The position numbers were made by a program, and so were the translations under genes. This document shows positions 23,212 through 29,564 of a stretch of 64,000 bases of DNA, piece after piece. This stretch comes from a virus, in IMG/VR virus record IMGVR_UViG_3300024054_000008, positions 118,740-182,739 of that record. One strand, written 5' to 3'. Numbering within the stretch: the stretch's first letter is position 1; every line of letters begins with the position of its first letter. Below the pieces are notes generated by a model. The model was not told where the DNA came from, did no database searches, and saw only the letters and a list, made by a program, of their open reading frames with translations.

Positions 23212-23295
23212 TGGGCCAGGTGGGACTCGAACCCACAAACCCGAGGGTGGTAGTTTATGAGACTACTGCGTTTGAACCTGTTCCGCCACTGGCCC
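23212..23295 (-). tRNA. Leucine-type class II tRNA with CAU anticodon
   Basis: 84 nt: acceptor GGGCCAG/CTGGCCC with discriminator A, three-pair D-stem with GG in the loop, anticodon stem GTAGT/ACTAC with loop CTCATAA (anticodon CAT), long variable arm (ACCC/GGGT stem), T-arm GTGGG-TTCGAGT-CCCAC. Length, D-arm and variable arm are those of tRNA-Leu, but CAU normally belongs to Met or, after lysidine modification, Ile (AUA). Its acceptor has C4-G69 and C5-G68, which I recall as TilS determinants in E. coli tRNA-Ile2. Confidence 0.85.
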
Positions 23296-23324
23296 ATTAG
23301 ACTATACAGTTAACACGCTATGGT

Positions 23325-23609
23325 TTACGCATTCAGCACTTGATTTGCTTTGAACTCCGCCCAAGTCACTTCCTTGACTTTCTGGTCGAAAATCAAGAAG
23401 ACTCTGTCGCTCGTGACACTTGGTGAGTCTAAAACTTTTCCAGTAATGAATTCAACGCCAGGTTTAAGCCATGAAGCGTCGTAAACTTTCTGAGCCGTTT
23501 CTTCTGAAATCTCAGCGACTTTGTACCAACGCCAAATCGACCCAGGCAGATGATCTTTTTTAAGATTTAAGACGATGTGAAAGCTTACCTTTGGTTTCGG
23601 TTGTGTCAC
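23325..23609 (-). CDS. Hypothetical protein with shared-like tail
   Basis: 94 residues from the GTG at 23609, behind AGAGGC; a TTG at 23624 is the alternative. Mixed alpha/beta (FHIVLNLKKDHLPGSIWRWYKV), ending FKANQVLNA. Lies inside the tRNA cluster. Confidence 0.55.
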   Translation of the reverse strand: MTQPKPKVSFHIVLNLKKDHLPGSIWRWYKVAEISEETAQKVYDASWLKPGVEFITGKVLDSPSVTSDRVFLIFDQKVKEVTWAEFKANQVLNA

Positions 23610-23667
23610 TCGCGCCTCTGGCAATGGTACGTCGGGCCGGGCTCGGTTTGCGTTTGTCGGAAATTTG

Positions 23668-23738
23668 TTGGGGCACTAGGATTCGAACCTAGATTCGAGG
23701 CTCCAAAGGCCTCTGTTCTGCCATTGAACTATGCCCCA
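23668..23738 (-). tRNA. tRNA-Gln (UUG)
   Basis: 71 nt: acceptor TGGGGCA/TGCCCCA with U1-A72 typical of tRNA-Gln, anticodon loop CTTTGGA (TTG), T-loop TTCGAAT. CCA not encoded. Confidence 0.9.
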
Positions 23739-23743
23739 AATTG

Positions 23744-23818
23744 TCGGAGTGGAGGGATTTGAACCCACGGTCCTCTCGGACCCAAACCGAGCGCTCTGCC
23801 AGACTGAGCTACACTCCG
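23744..23818 (-). tRNA. tRNA-Pro (UGG)
   Basis: 75 nt: acceptor CGGAGTG/CACTCCG, C1-G72 as in tRNA-Pro, anticodon loop TTTGGGT (TGG), T-loop TTCAAAT. Separated from tRNA-Gln by 5 nt. Confidence 0.92.
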
Positions 23819-23821
23819 ATA

Positions 23822-23895
23822 GAGCCCTATAGCGGACTTGCGCCGCTCTCTGAGGTTTACAAAACCACTGCATCGCTATCTATGCTTATAGGGCT
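23822..23895 (-). tRNA. tRNA-Thr-like (UGU) with aberrant D- and T-loops
   Basis: 74 nt: acceptor AGCCCTA/TAGGGCT, anticodon loop TTTGTAA (TGT) on a stem with one mismatch, T-stem AGCGG/CCGCT. The T-loop is CGCAAGT instead of TTCRANY, and the D-loop (AGATAGCG) lacks G18-G19, so the usual D/T-loop contacts are missing together. Either a decaying gene replaced by the intron-bearing tRNA-Thr at 26116 or a specialised tRNA. Confidence 0.6.
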
Positions 23896-23898
23896 TAG

Positions 23899-23971
23899 CA
23901 CCCCCAGAGAGATTCGAACTCCCGACCAAAAGGTTAGAAACCTTCTGCTCTTTCCACTGAGCTATGGGGGC
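23899..23971 (-). tRNA. tRNA-Arg (UCU)
   Basis: 73 nt: acceptor GCCCCCA/TGGGGGT, anticodon loop TTTCTAA (TCT), T-loop TTCGAAT, discriminator G, CCA not encoded. Reads AGA/AGG. Confidence 0.9.
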
Positions 23972-24033
23972 AAACTGAAGCGGGCGCCACCCGCGTGCTG
24001 TAGTCGACACACCTCCTTTCAGTTCATTAGAGT

Positions 24034-24720
24034 TTAAGAATCTTTTTTATCTTTGACTATCTTATCCAGTGCTTCATTTTCAGTTTCTGACAAGAATTTG
24101 CGAACTTCGCTCAAATCAGGTTTCGATTTGAGCCAAATACTCAAAATGTCCGGAGCGTCTTTTGCTTCGCGGCTTGGATTGTTTACCAAGGCCTGGACTT
24201 TGAGCCCAATCAGCGCGGCTGCTGAAACTACCGGGACTTTATGCCCGAGAACCATGTGCTCTTCAGCTGTTGACAATGCCAATTGTTTGAGTGGGTCAGT
24301 TGCGGTCAACAATTCGACTTGGCCGTTCTTTCGATGGTCGATAGTCAGGACTGTCCCAGTGCTTGATTTTGCTTTGTAAAAAGCAAATTTTTCCATGTAT
24401 CGTGGGTCGCTGAGTTTGTCAGACGGTGGCAACTCTGAGACCAGAACGTCAATGTCGTCGGTGTTACGGATTACGCCATGAATAATCAATGCAACAGCGC
24501 CAATAACAGCAAAATCAATTTGATTGTCCTTCAAAAGATTTGACAAACCAGACATCACAGATGATTCTGGGACTGAACCATGTAAAGAACGACCACGAAG
24601 TTCGTGCACAGCTTCAATGATTTCGTCAGCTTCTTTTTCGTGTCCATAGTCGTCAGCAATCTTGTGAGCAATCCGCACAAGGTTTTGCATCAACTCTGAG
24701 CTGTTTCTGAATTCAGTCAC
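24034..24720 (-). CDS. Nucleotidyltransferase-fold protein (AbiEii/MNT-like)
   Basis: 228 residues. FAVIGAVALIIHGVIRNTDDIDVLV is the minimal nucleotidyltransferase signature (G[GA]...DxD), with a further acidic strand at QVELL. It lies between tRNA-Arg and tRNA-Ser in the same orientation. Relatives include AbiEii/MenT toxins that add nucleotides to tRNA ends, and antitoxin-like MNT proteins; tRNA is a plausible substrate given the location but unproven. Confidence 0.65.
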   Translation of the reverse strand: MTEFRNSSELMQNLVRIAHKIADDYGHEKEADEIIEAVHELRGRSLHGSVPESSVMSGLSNLLKDNQIDFAVIGAVALIIHGVIRNTDDIDVLVSELPPSDKLSDPRYMEKFAFYKAKSSTGTVLTIDHRKNGQVELLTATDPLKQLALSTAEEHMVLGHKVPVVSAAALIGLKVQALVNNPSREAKDAPDILSIWLKSKPDLSEVRKFLSETENEALDKIVKDKKDS

Positions 24721-24735
24721 GTCGAACTCATTTTG

Positions 24736-24820
24736 CGGAGAATGAGGGATTCGAACCCCCGGTACGTTGCCGTACGGCGGTTTTCAAAACCGCTGCCTTA
24801 GACCACTCGGCCAATTCTCC
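24736..24820 (-). tRNA. tRNA-Ser (UGA)
   Basis: 85 nt class II tRNA: acceptor GGAGAAT/ATTCTCC with discriminator G, anticodon loop TTTGAAA (TGA), long variable arm (GTACG...CGTAC), T-loop TTCGAAT. Confidence 0.92.
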
Positions 24821-24821
24821 G

Positions 24822-24893
24822 TGACCCCAGCGAGAATCGAACTCGCCTTTACGGGATGAAAACCCGTTGTCCTGACCGATAGACGATGGGGCC
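24822..24893 (-). tRNA. tRNA-Glu (UUC)
   Basis: 72 nt: acceptor GGCCCCA/TGGGGTC, anticodon loop TTTTCAT (TTC), T-loop TTCGATT, discriminator A. One nt from tRNA-Ser and 7 nt from the end of the intron-associated endonuclease gene. Confidence 0.92.
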
Positions 24894-24900
24894 GTGTATA

Positions 24901-25755
24901 TCATTTTATTTTGTAATTCTTATATTTTACGTTCGTGGTTATGGTCTTTTGATTTTTAACTTCTGAAAATGGAATCAACCACATATCCTCATTAAAACTC
25001 ACAAGACAAACAAAATCGCATTCAGAATCAGCATACTTAATTCGTCGAACACCTTTTGTGTTAGTCCTAACCCTTTGAATGGAGAAAACAAAGTGGCCTT
25101 TTGGTTTGTGTGTTGATGTTTTGATTTGCACTTTTTTAAAATCACCAATAACTGGTGACGAAACCAACAAATCGAATGACGACCCTAACTCCGGTGAGAG
25201 AACTGTTGCACCACTTAGTATAAATATGTATTTAACATAATATTCAGCAGCTTTCCTGAAAAGCTGATGGTCTTTATTAAGATCATAACTGTGTTGCAAC
25301 TTTGGCAATAAATGGAAATTTTTATCGCGTTTCAAACCGAGTTTCCTAAATCTTTTGAAAACTGAAGCCTGATGCTTTACTCCGAGTTTTGAGGCTATTA
25401 ACCTCGCACCCAAACCAGTTTCCCACAATTTCTTTATTTCTGAGTCTAATTCTCTTGGTCGGCCCTGAGGGACTTGAACCCTCACGCCTTTCGGCGAAGG
25501 ATTTTCTTCACCACTTTGACTTTCGTCAACCACCGATTGGTGTTGTGGTCCGGACTGTATCATCGCCCTCGTCTTTACGTTAGGGCGCCCCGAGCGCGAG
25601 TCTCTGAACCTTCCCCCGTTCTGGGGGCTCGGCTGCTGATTGCCCAATCCGACTTGTTTTTTGCCTTCACGCTTCCCGTTCCCAGGTACGTTGTGGCCAG
25701 GTCGGCTATTAGGGGTTTCCAGCAATTTCCGGGGTTCCATTCTGTGGTTTCTCAC
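24901..25755 (-). CDS. PD-(D/E)XK homing endonuclease reading out of the tRNA-Leu intron
   Basis: 284-codon frame. Residues 1-83 are intron, 84-100 are the 3' tRNA exon and the rest lies downstream. Residues 104-143 form a helix-turn-helix (LGARLIASKLGVK), and about 170-215 hold E171, D195 (FDLLV) and Q210-x-K212 (VQIK), the E-D-Q-K set known for I-Ssp6803I-type enzymes of tRNA introns. No ATG lies between the exon and the domain; possible starts are ATG at residue 65 (intron) or GTG near residue 91 (exon). So it can only be made from unspliced RNA or an odd start. Confidence 0.7.
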   Translation of the reverse strand: MRNHRMEPRKLLETPNSRPGHNVPGNGKREGKKQVGLGNQQPSPQNGGRFRDSRSGRPNVKTRAMIQSGPQHQSVVDESQSGEENPSPKGVRVQVPQGRPRELDSEIKKLWETGLGARLIASKLGVKHQASVFKRFRKLGLKRDKNFHLLPKLQHSYDLNKDHQLFRKAAEYYVKYIFILSGATVLSPELGSSFDLLVSSPVIGDFKKVQIKTSTHKPKGHFVFSIQRVRTNTKGVRRIKYADSECDFVCLVSFNEDMWLIPFSEVKNQKTITTNVKYKNYKIK

Positions 25756-25806
25756 AGACGGTTCAATTTGTTAAATCCTCTGCGTCTGCCATTCCGCCAA
25801 GGGCCG
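25456..25806 (-). tRNA. tRNA-Leu (UAA), split by a group I intron
   Basis: 5' exon 25773-25806: acceptor CGGCCCT, leucine-type D-arm, anticodon stem GAGGA and loop TTT. 3' exon 25456-25505: AAAA then TCCTT, variable arm TTCGCC/GGCG, T-arm with TTCAAGT, AGGGCCG, discriminator A and an encoded CCA. The joined loop TTTAAAA gives anticodon TAA, with the intron between U34 and A35, the classical position of the cyanobacterial/plastid tRNA-Leu intron. Confidence 0.88.
25506..25772 (-). ncRNA. Group I intron in tRNA-Leu (267 nt, IC3-like)
   Basis: Starts AACAAATTGAACC, close to the known Anabaena intron start (AAATAATTGAGCC), and ends GTGAAG before AAAATCC. Core elements on the reverse strand: P near 25714-25730 (AATTGCTGGAAACC), Q at 25631-25641 (AATCAGCAGCC), R at 25599-25609 (GTTCAGAGACT), S at 25552-25564 (GATGATACAGTCC). 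The last intron base is G. Complete core, so self-splicing is likely. Confidence 0.88.
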
Positions 25807-25861
25807 TTATGTCTTCTGTTATCTTAAGATTACGCTAAGGAAGCAGTCGCTTACAAGCCTT

Positions 25862-26053
25862 TCAGCTCTCGAACGGGTCGACCGACGTCCCGTCTCGTCG
25901 GAGCTTCCACTCGAACAGGACCAGCTCGTGGTTGTCGTTGTCCGCATCCCAGTCCTCGTAGTTCTGGGCGGTCTCCTTCGCCACTTCGATCGCCTGGCGC
26001 TTGCTGAGCCCCTCGTGGTGCATGAGGGAAAGAACGTGCTCGTCAGTGTTCAT
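25862..26053 (-). CDS. Small hypothetical protein
   Basis: 63 residues from ATG 26053, 6 nt after GGAGG behind TCTAATCAACG and GTGTACCG, the full shared leader. Helical with MHHEGLSKRQAIEVAKETAQ, ending GTSVDPFES. It sits between the two intron-bearing tRNA genes. Confidence 0.55.
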   Translation of the reverse strand: MNTDEHVLSLMHHEGLSKRQAIEVAKETAQNYEDWDADNDNHELVLFEWKLRRDGTSVDPFES

Positions 26054-26115
26054 GCGCAACCTCCAACCGTCGGTACACGCCAGACGACCAGAGCTGCGTT
26101 GATTAGATCATCTTG

Positions 26116-26430
26116 TGGGAGATCTGGGGTTCGAACCCAGGACCTTAGGATTACCTACCGCACCGTCTTTCAACGGCTGCTTTTGCATTGCGGTCTGGAC
26201 CATATCATCACCTTCGACTTCACGTTAAGGTGTCTCGCGTATGGCCTCTGAGGACTCTCTCCATTCGGAGGTTGCCTGCTGATTGCCCACGTATCTCAAA
26301 GATTGTTACGTCTTCACGTACTTTGAGCTTTAGGGTGTTCCAGCATACAGCGAGATTTTCTGGCTTCGTATTTCTACGAAGTGATTCCATTTTGAAAATC
26401 CTCTGCTCTAACCGGCTGAGCTAATCTCCC
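26116..26430 (-). tRNA. tRNA-Thr (UGU), split by a group I intron
   Basis: 5' exon 26396-26430: acceptor GGGAGAT, D-arm GCTC...GAGC, stem GAGGA, loop TTT. 3' exon 26116-26154: GTAA, TCCTA, AGGTC, T-arm CTGGG-TTCGAAC-CCCAG, ATCTCCC, discriminator A. Splicing after U34, set by the U-G pair of P1 (GATTT with GGAATC), gives loop TTTGTAA, anticodon TGT. One mismatch (G27/A43) in the anticodon stem. Identity Thr follows from the anticodon. Confidence 0.78.
26155..26395 (-). ncRNA. Group I intron in tRNA-Thr (241 nt)
   Basis: Core elements on the reverse strand: P near 26332-26344 (TGCTGGAACACCC), Q at 26274-26284 (AATCAGCAGGC), R at 26243-26255 (GTCCTCAGAGGCC), S at 26197-26209 (GATGATATGGTCC); final base G. 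It shares the TAACGTGAAG/TGATGATA region with the tRNA-Leu intron, so both belong to one intron family that occupies different tRNAs. No ORF inside. Confidence 0.82.
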
Positions 26431-26436
26431 TTTAGT

Positions 26437-26700
26437 TTACGATTCTACCACTTCTTGTGCTTTGTTGAGCTCCATCCTTAGCTTCAACCCCTCCAAATGT
26501 CCATCAACGATGATGGCGCCGGTCGCAGGAAATGAATTAACGATGTAGTCACCTTCTTTTAGGTGAAACGTGTCATCCGGTTCCGGCCTTCGTACAACAC
26601 AAACGCAGTTATTTTCTTTCACCCAGGTTTCGTTATCATACAACGGTTGCATTTCCCACCGTTGGGACTTCAGATTGAAGTAGACCAAATGGCGTATCAC
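26437..26700 (-). CDS. Hypothetical protein with shared tail
   Basis: 87 residues from a GTG at 26700 overlapping the upstream TGA. Beta-rich (HLVYFNLKSQRWEMQPLYD), ending LNKAQEVVES. The next feature downstream is a tRNA, not an overlapping gene, so the tail is not dictated by a stop/start overlap. Confidence 0.58.
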   Translation of the reverse strand: MIRHLVYFNLKSQRWEMQPLYDNETWVKENNCVCVVRRPEPDDTFHLKEGDYIVNSFPATGAIIVDGHLEGLKLRMELNKAQEVVES

Positions 26701-26834
26701 CAAGCTTGCGCCTCGTCTTTACGCCAGGTCTTGCGGCTCTTGCGTTTCAGACGACGATCTTTCATCGGCCCGCCCTTCTTTCGGGTGAGCATGGCGAGAA
26801 CAATGGTTGAACGAACACGAACAATCTGAGCCAT
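26697..26834 (-). CDS. Small basic protein
   Basis: 45 residues from ATG 26834, 6 nt after GGAGG. MAQIVRVRSTIVLAMLTRKK then KDRRLKRKSRKTWRKDE. Strongly basic, probably nucleic-acid binding. GTGA overlap with the next gene supports it. Confidence 0.55.
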   Translation of the reverse strand: MAQIVRVRSTIVLAMLTRKKGGPMKDRRLKRKSRKTWRKDEAQAW

Positions 26835-26930
26835 TTGCCGCCTCCAATGCTCAGTACGAGCGGCAGTCAACAATTTACACCGTCCGGGTTAGTCACGGAA
26901 GATCCGACATCGATTCCGTCCCAAGCATAC

Positions 26931-27161
26931 TCAAGAACTGGTGACCTCCAGAACCGCCAGGAGCTGTTCTGCATCTTCGCGACTCAACATCCCCTTATGG
27001 GTGACGCGTGGTCTCGGAGGGTCCGGAGGAGCAAGCATTGGCACATGCTTAGAGCATACACGGATAAGATCCATACCACCGGACCGTGACCTCGTGGCGA
27101 TGGTGACAGTATCATGAGAGCAGTCTCCGTACCGCCTAAGGTAACATCTGATTTCGGTCAC
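26931..27161 (-). CDS. Cys-containing hypothetical protein
   Basis: 76 residues from a GTG at 27161 behind CGGAGGATAGC. MTEIRCYLRRYGDCSHD... VCSKHVPML with a pattern Cys-x6-Cys...Cys-x2-His that may bind zinc. Ends LLAVLEVTSS. Confidence 0.52.
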   Translation of the reverse strand: MTEIRCYLRRYGDCSHDTVTIATRSRSGGMDLIRVCSKHVPMLAPPDPPRPRVTHKGMLSREDAEQLLAVLEVTSS

Positions 27162-27173
27162 GCTATCCTCCGT

Positions 27174-27398
27174 CTAGGTTTCCTTTGGAAGCATTTCTAC
27201 CTTGATCGTAAGCAAAATCATTCGCTCCCATTCGTGCTCGCAATCACCGCAGTAGAAAGAATGGCTCATAGGTTCGTTTGCAAGCGGATAGCTCAAATAT
27301 GAGTCTGAGAGATCGTATTTGACAAGCGCCCCGCAATTTGGGCACTTATCTTCCAGAGAAAATCCGGGAACGTAGAACCGCTTGACGTCAATTTCCAT
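27174..27398 (-). CDS. Zinc-ribbon protein
   Basis: 74 residues from ATG 27398. CPNCGALVKYDLSD and YCGDCEHEWERM form a clear C-x2-C...C-x2-C zinc ribbon of the kind seen in transcription-related proteins. Overlaps the upstream gene by 11 nt. Confidence 0.62.
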   Translation of the reverse strand: MEIDVKRFYVPGFSLEDKCPNCGALVKYDLSDSYLSYPLANEPMSHSFYCGDCEHEWERMILLTIKVEMLPKET

Positions 27399-27561
27399 CG
27401 CAAACCTCAGCGCGGATTTCCCGCTTGCCGGCTTGACGAACCTTGGTTTCGATTGCCTTCTCCAGGGCGTTTGCAGCACGGACGGTCATCCGTGTACCAT
27501 GACGGCGTACACAATACTTTGCGTATGATTCTTGACCAGTTGCCTTCTTGCCGACCTTCAT
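27388..27561 (-). CDS. Small basic helical protein
   Basis: 57 residues from ATG 27561 (MKVGKKATGQESYAKYC), behind GTACC...GGAGAC. Helical: RMTVRAANALEKAIETKVRQAGKRE. It has a histone-like charge pattern but is too short to assign. Confidence 0.5.
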   Translation of the reverse strand: MKVGKKATGQESYAKYCVRRHGTRMTVRAANALEKAIETKVRQAGKREIRAEVCDGN

Positions 27562-27638
27562 GTCTGTCTCCAGCTTTGGTACGTCCGCGCCAGCGTAGCT
27601 TACGCTTGTTGTGTCGTATCGGCCAGTGGAGGCGTGCA

Positions 27639-27845
27639 ATGTCCGCTGAGAAATATTTTGATAAGCACATCCACCACGCTGCCCAGCGTCTTGGTTTCGG
27701 ACAAGACTTTGAAAACGTCGTAAATCATCTTGTGACGTTGGTCGGAACTTACGAGACCGCTCATCTCATCGCAAAGGCAGCCCAGGTCTATCTTGCTTGG
27801 GAAATCACTTCGGAAAACCACCAGCCTGAGTCCGGCCGGTCGTAA
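27639..27845 (+). CDS. Hypothetical helical protein
   Basis: 68 residues from ATG 27639 with an exact shared leader (GTCGTATCGGCCAGTGGAGGCGTGCA). MSAEKYFDKHIHHAAQRLGFGQDFENVV... helical. The opposite frame at 27600-27923 is rejected because this start has the leader. Confidence 0.58.
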   Translation: MSAEKYFDKHIHHAAQRLGFGQDFENVVNHLVTLVGTYETAHLIAKAAQVYLAWEITSENHQPESGRS

Positions 27846-27925
27846 GTCGGCCGTCAGGCGGCGTATCTGCTGTTGGGCGACGGACGGCGCGGTGCCGCCC
27901 CGGTCCCACTCTGAGAGAACCACCC

Positions 27926-28288
27926 ATGACCAACTCGAACAACTACCCCTTCCTGACCAAGTCCCAGCTCAAGGACCGCATCTCGTCCGACGACGAGTTC
28001 GTGGCAGCTTGCGTCCTCGTGATGCAGTCCCGCCAGACCGACGACGAGCAGGAGGTTCGCGAGACCCGCTGGAAGAACCGCCGCGGCTGGATGTCCTCGC
28101 ACGCCGTCCGCGGCGGCAAGCTCGCCTCAAAGATCGAGTCCGGTGAGGCCCTCTCCGAAGAGGAGCTGGACCAGGCTCGCAAGATGCTGCTCTCGTACAG
28201 CAAGCAGTTGGCGAGCCACTTCCGGGCACTGGCCATCGAGGCCAACCCGGCCCTCAAAGACGCCGGGTCCGTCTTCGGCGTCTGCTGA
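27926..28288 (+). CDS. Conserved 120-residue protein, paralogue 2
   Basis: Starts MTNSNNYPFLTK and ends DAGSVFGVC; paralogue of 12386-12748 with the same core WKNRRGWMSSHA and KQLASHFRA. The two copies are 15 kb apart, both in GC-rich islands and both followed by GC hairpins, suggesting a mobile or duplicated unit. Function unknown. Confidence 0.7.
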   Translation: MTNSNNYPFLTKSQLKDRISSDDEFVAACVLVMQSRQTDDEQEVRETRWKNRRGWMSSHAVRGGKLASKIESGEALSEEELDQARKMLLSYSKQLASHFRALAIEANPALKDAGSVFGVC

Positions 28289-28294
28289 GAAATC

Positions 28295-28332
28295 AGCGCG
28301 GCCGGCCTGGCGCAAGTCAGGCCGGCCGCGCT
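28295..28332. terminator. Perfect 15-bp hairpin
   Basis: AGCGCGGCCGGCCTG pairs with CAGGCCGGCCGCGCT around an 8-nt loop, 7 nt after the stop of paralogue 2. The leader of the next gene begins at its end. Confidence 0.75.
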
Positions 28333-28357
28333 GTACCGTCTCGGGTCGGAGGTGCGC

Positions 28358-28753
28358 GTGCGCATTTTGATTCTGGACGACAATCCGGAACGCCACAAAG
28401 TGTTCGCCGGGGTCCTCAAAAGAGAGGTCCTGGTTCACGTGTTTGTTGCGGCCCTGCAATCGCAGGAGCCGTTCGATTTGGTGTATTTGGACCATGATCT
28501 TGGCGATTTCGCCGCGGCTGACACGTACGACGACTACGGCGACGGCATGTACTCAGGCGGAAGCAAACGCGAGTACACGGGTGCCGATGTCGCATGGTTC
28601 ATTGCGCGCAAGCTCGACCAAAGCAAGTGGCCGACTCGCATAATCATTCATTCCTGGAACCCCGACGGTGCCCGCCGCATGAGAGATACGCTCCAGGACG
28701 CTGGACTTTCATGCGTTTGCCAACCATTTGGTGAGTCGTTCACATTTGGCTAA
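28358..28753 (+). CDS. Cyclic-phosphate-processing receiver (cREC)-like protein
   Basis: 131 residues from a GTG at 28358, 6 nt after GGAGG. ILILDDNPERHKVF, FDLVYLDHDLGD, RIIIHSWNPDGARRM match a receiver-fold family described as cyclic-phosphate-processing in RNA-repair contexts: acidic pair at the start, DHD in place of the phospho-accept str, and IHS-N-GA at the end. It may act on RNA ends or small cyclic phosphates. Followed at once by a phosphoesterase gene. Confidence 0.65.
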   Translation: MRILILDDNPERHKVFAGVLKREVLVHVFVAALQSQEPFDLVYLDHDLGDFAAADTYDDYGDGMYSGGSKREYTGADVAWFIARKLDQSKWPTRIIIHSWNPDGARRMRDTLQDAGLSCVCQPFGESFTFG

Positions 28754-28765
28754 TATGGTTCAAAA

Positions 28766-29485
28766 ATGCGTCTTAGGATAATGAGTGATCTCCATCTAGA
28801 ATTTCATAAAGATGGTGGAGAGTGTTTTGTTAATAGCCTTGAGACAGAAGGAACGGACATTCTTATTTTGGCCGGTGACATTTGCATGCACCAACAGTTA
28901 GACGTTGTTTTGACGTCGTTTTGTAAGAAATTTCCGAAGGTGGTGTATACACTCGGAAACCATGAATATTATAGGTCTTCCAGATATAAAGTCTGTAAGA
29001 CGATGAAGAATGTTTGTGAAAAAAACGACAATTTAATTTGGCTTGAGGCCTCGAGCAAAATTATAGACGGCGTAAAATTTGTTGGCGGAACGCTTTGGTT
29101 CAAAGAAGCGCCGATGGCCCCAAAGTGGTCGCTCAGTGATTTCAGTGAAATTGAAAACTTTGAATCTTGGGTCTACGATTTGAACCGCGAAACAACTCGA
29201 AAAATTGAAGACGAAATTGACGGCAATTGTGTCGTTGTCACCCATCATCTACCGAGTTTCAAATCAGTCCATGAAGCTTACAAACGAAGCCAATTAAATC
29301 CATTCTTCGTTTGCGACTTGGAGCCAATGATCAAGCATTTCAAACCCAAACTTTGGATTCATGGACACACCCATGTTTCGATGTGGTACAACATTGGACC
29401 AACTCAGGTCATTTGCAATCCGTTTGGGTACATGAGAAGAGAAGAAAATCCGAATTTCAATGAAAATCTAACTGTGGAAATCTAG
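28766..29485 (+). CDS. Calcineurin-like metallophosphoesterase
   Basis: 239 residues with all five metal-binding blocks: SDLHLEF (D-x-H), LAGDI (GD), LGNHEYY (GNHE), VVTHHLP (H) and HGHTHVS (GHxH). Such enzymes cleave phosphodiester or phosphomonoester bonds in nucleotides or RNA/DNA using two metals. 12 nt after the receiver-like gene; probably one operon. Substrate unknown. Confidence 0.85.
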   Translation: MRLRIMSDLHLEFHKDGGECFVNSLETEGTDILILAGDICMHQQLDVVLTSFCKKFPKVVYTLGNHEYYRSSRYKVCKTMKNVCEKNDNLIWLEASSKIIDGVKFVGGTLWFKEAPMAPKWSLSDFSEIENFESWVYDLNRETTRKIEDEIDGNCVVVTHHLPSFKSVHEAYKRSQLNPFFVCDLEPMIKHFKPKLWIHGHTHVSMWYNIGPTQVICNPFGYMRREENPNFNENLTVEI

Positions 29486-29516
29486 GCTTTTGTTGTTGTA
29501 ATCTAGATAAGACTTG

Positions 29517-29564
29517 CGCGCCCCGAATGGTTCGCCCCCCCCCCTCCGGACCATTCGGGGCGCG
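29517..29564. terminator. Strong terminator
   Basis: CGCGCCCCGAATGGT pairs perfectly with ACCATTCGGGGCGCG around an 18-nt C-rich loop, followed by TCTTTATTAT. It lies between convergent operons and can serve both. Confidence 0.85.

Noticed and set aside
27600-27923. Reverse ORF of 107 codons
   Set aside because: The forward ORF at 27639 has an exact shared leader; this one has no ribosome site.
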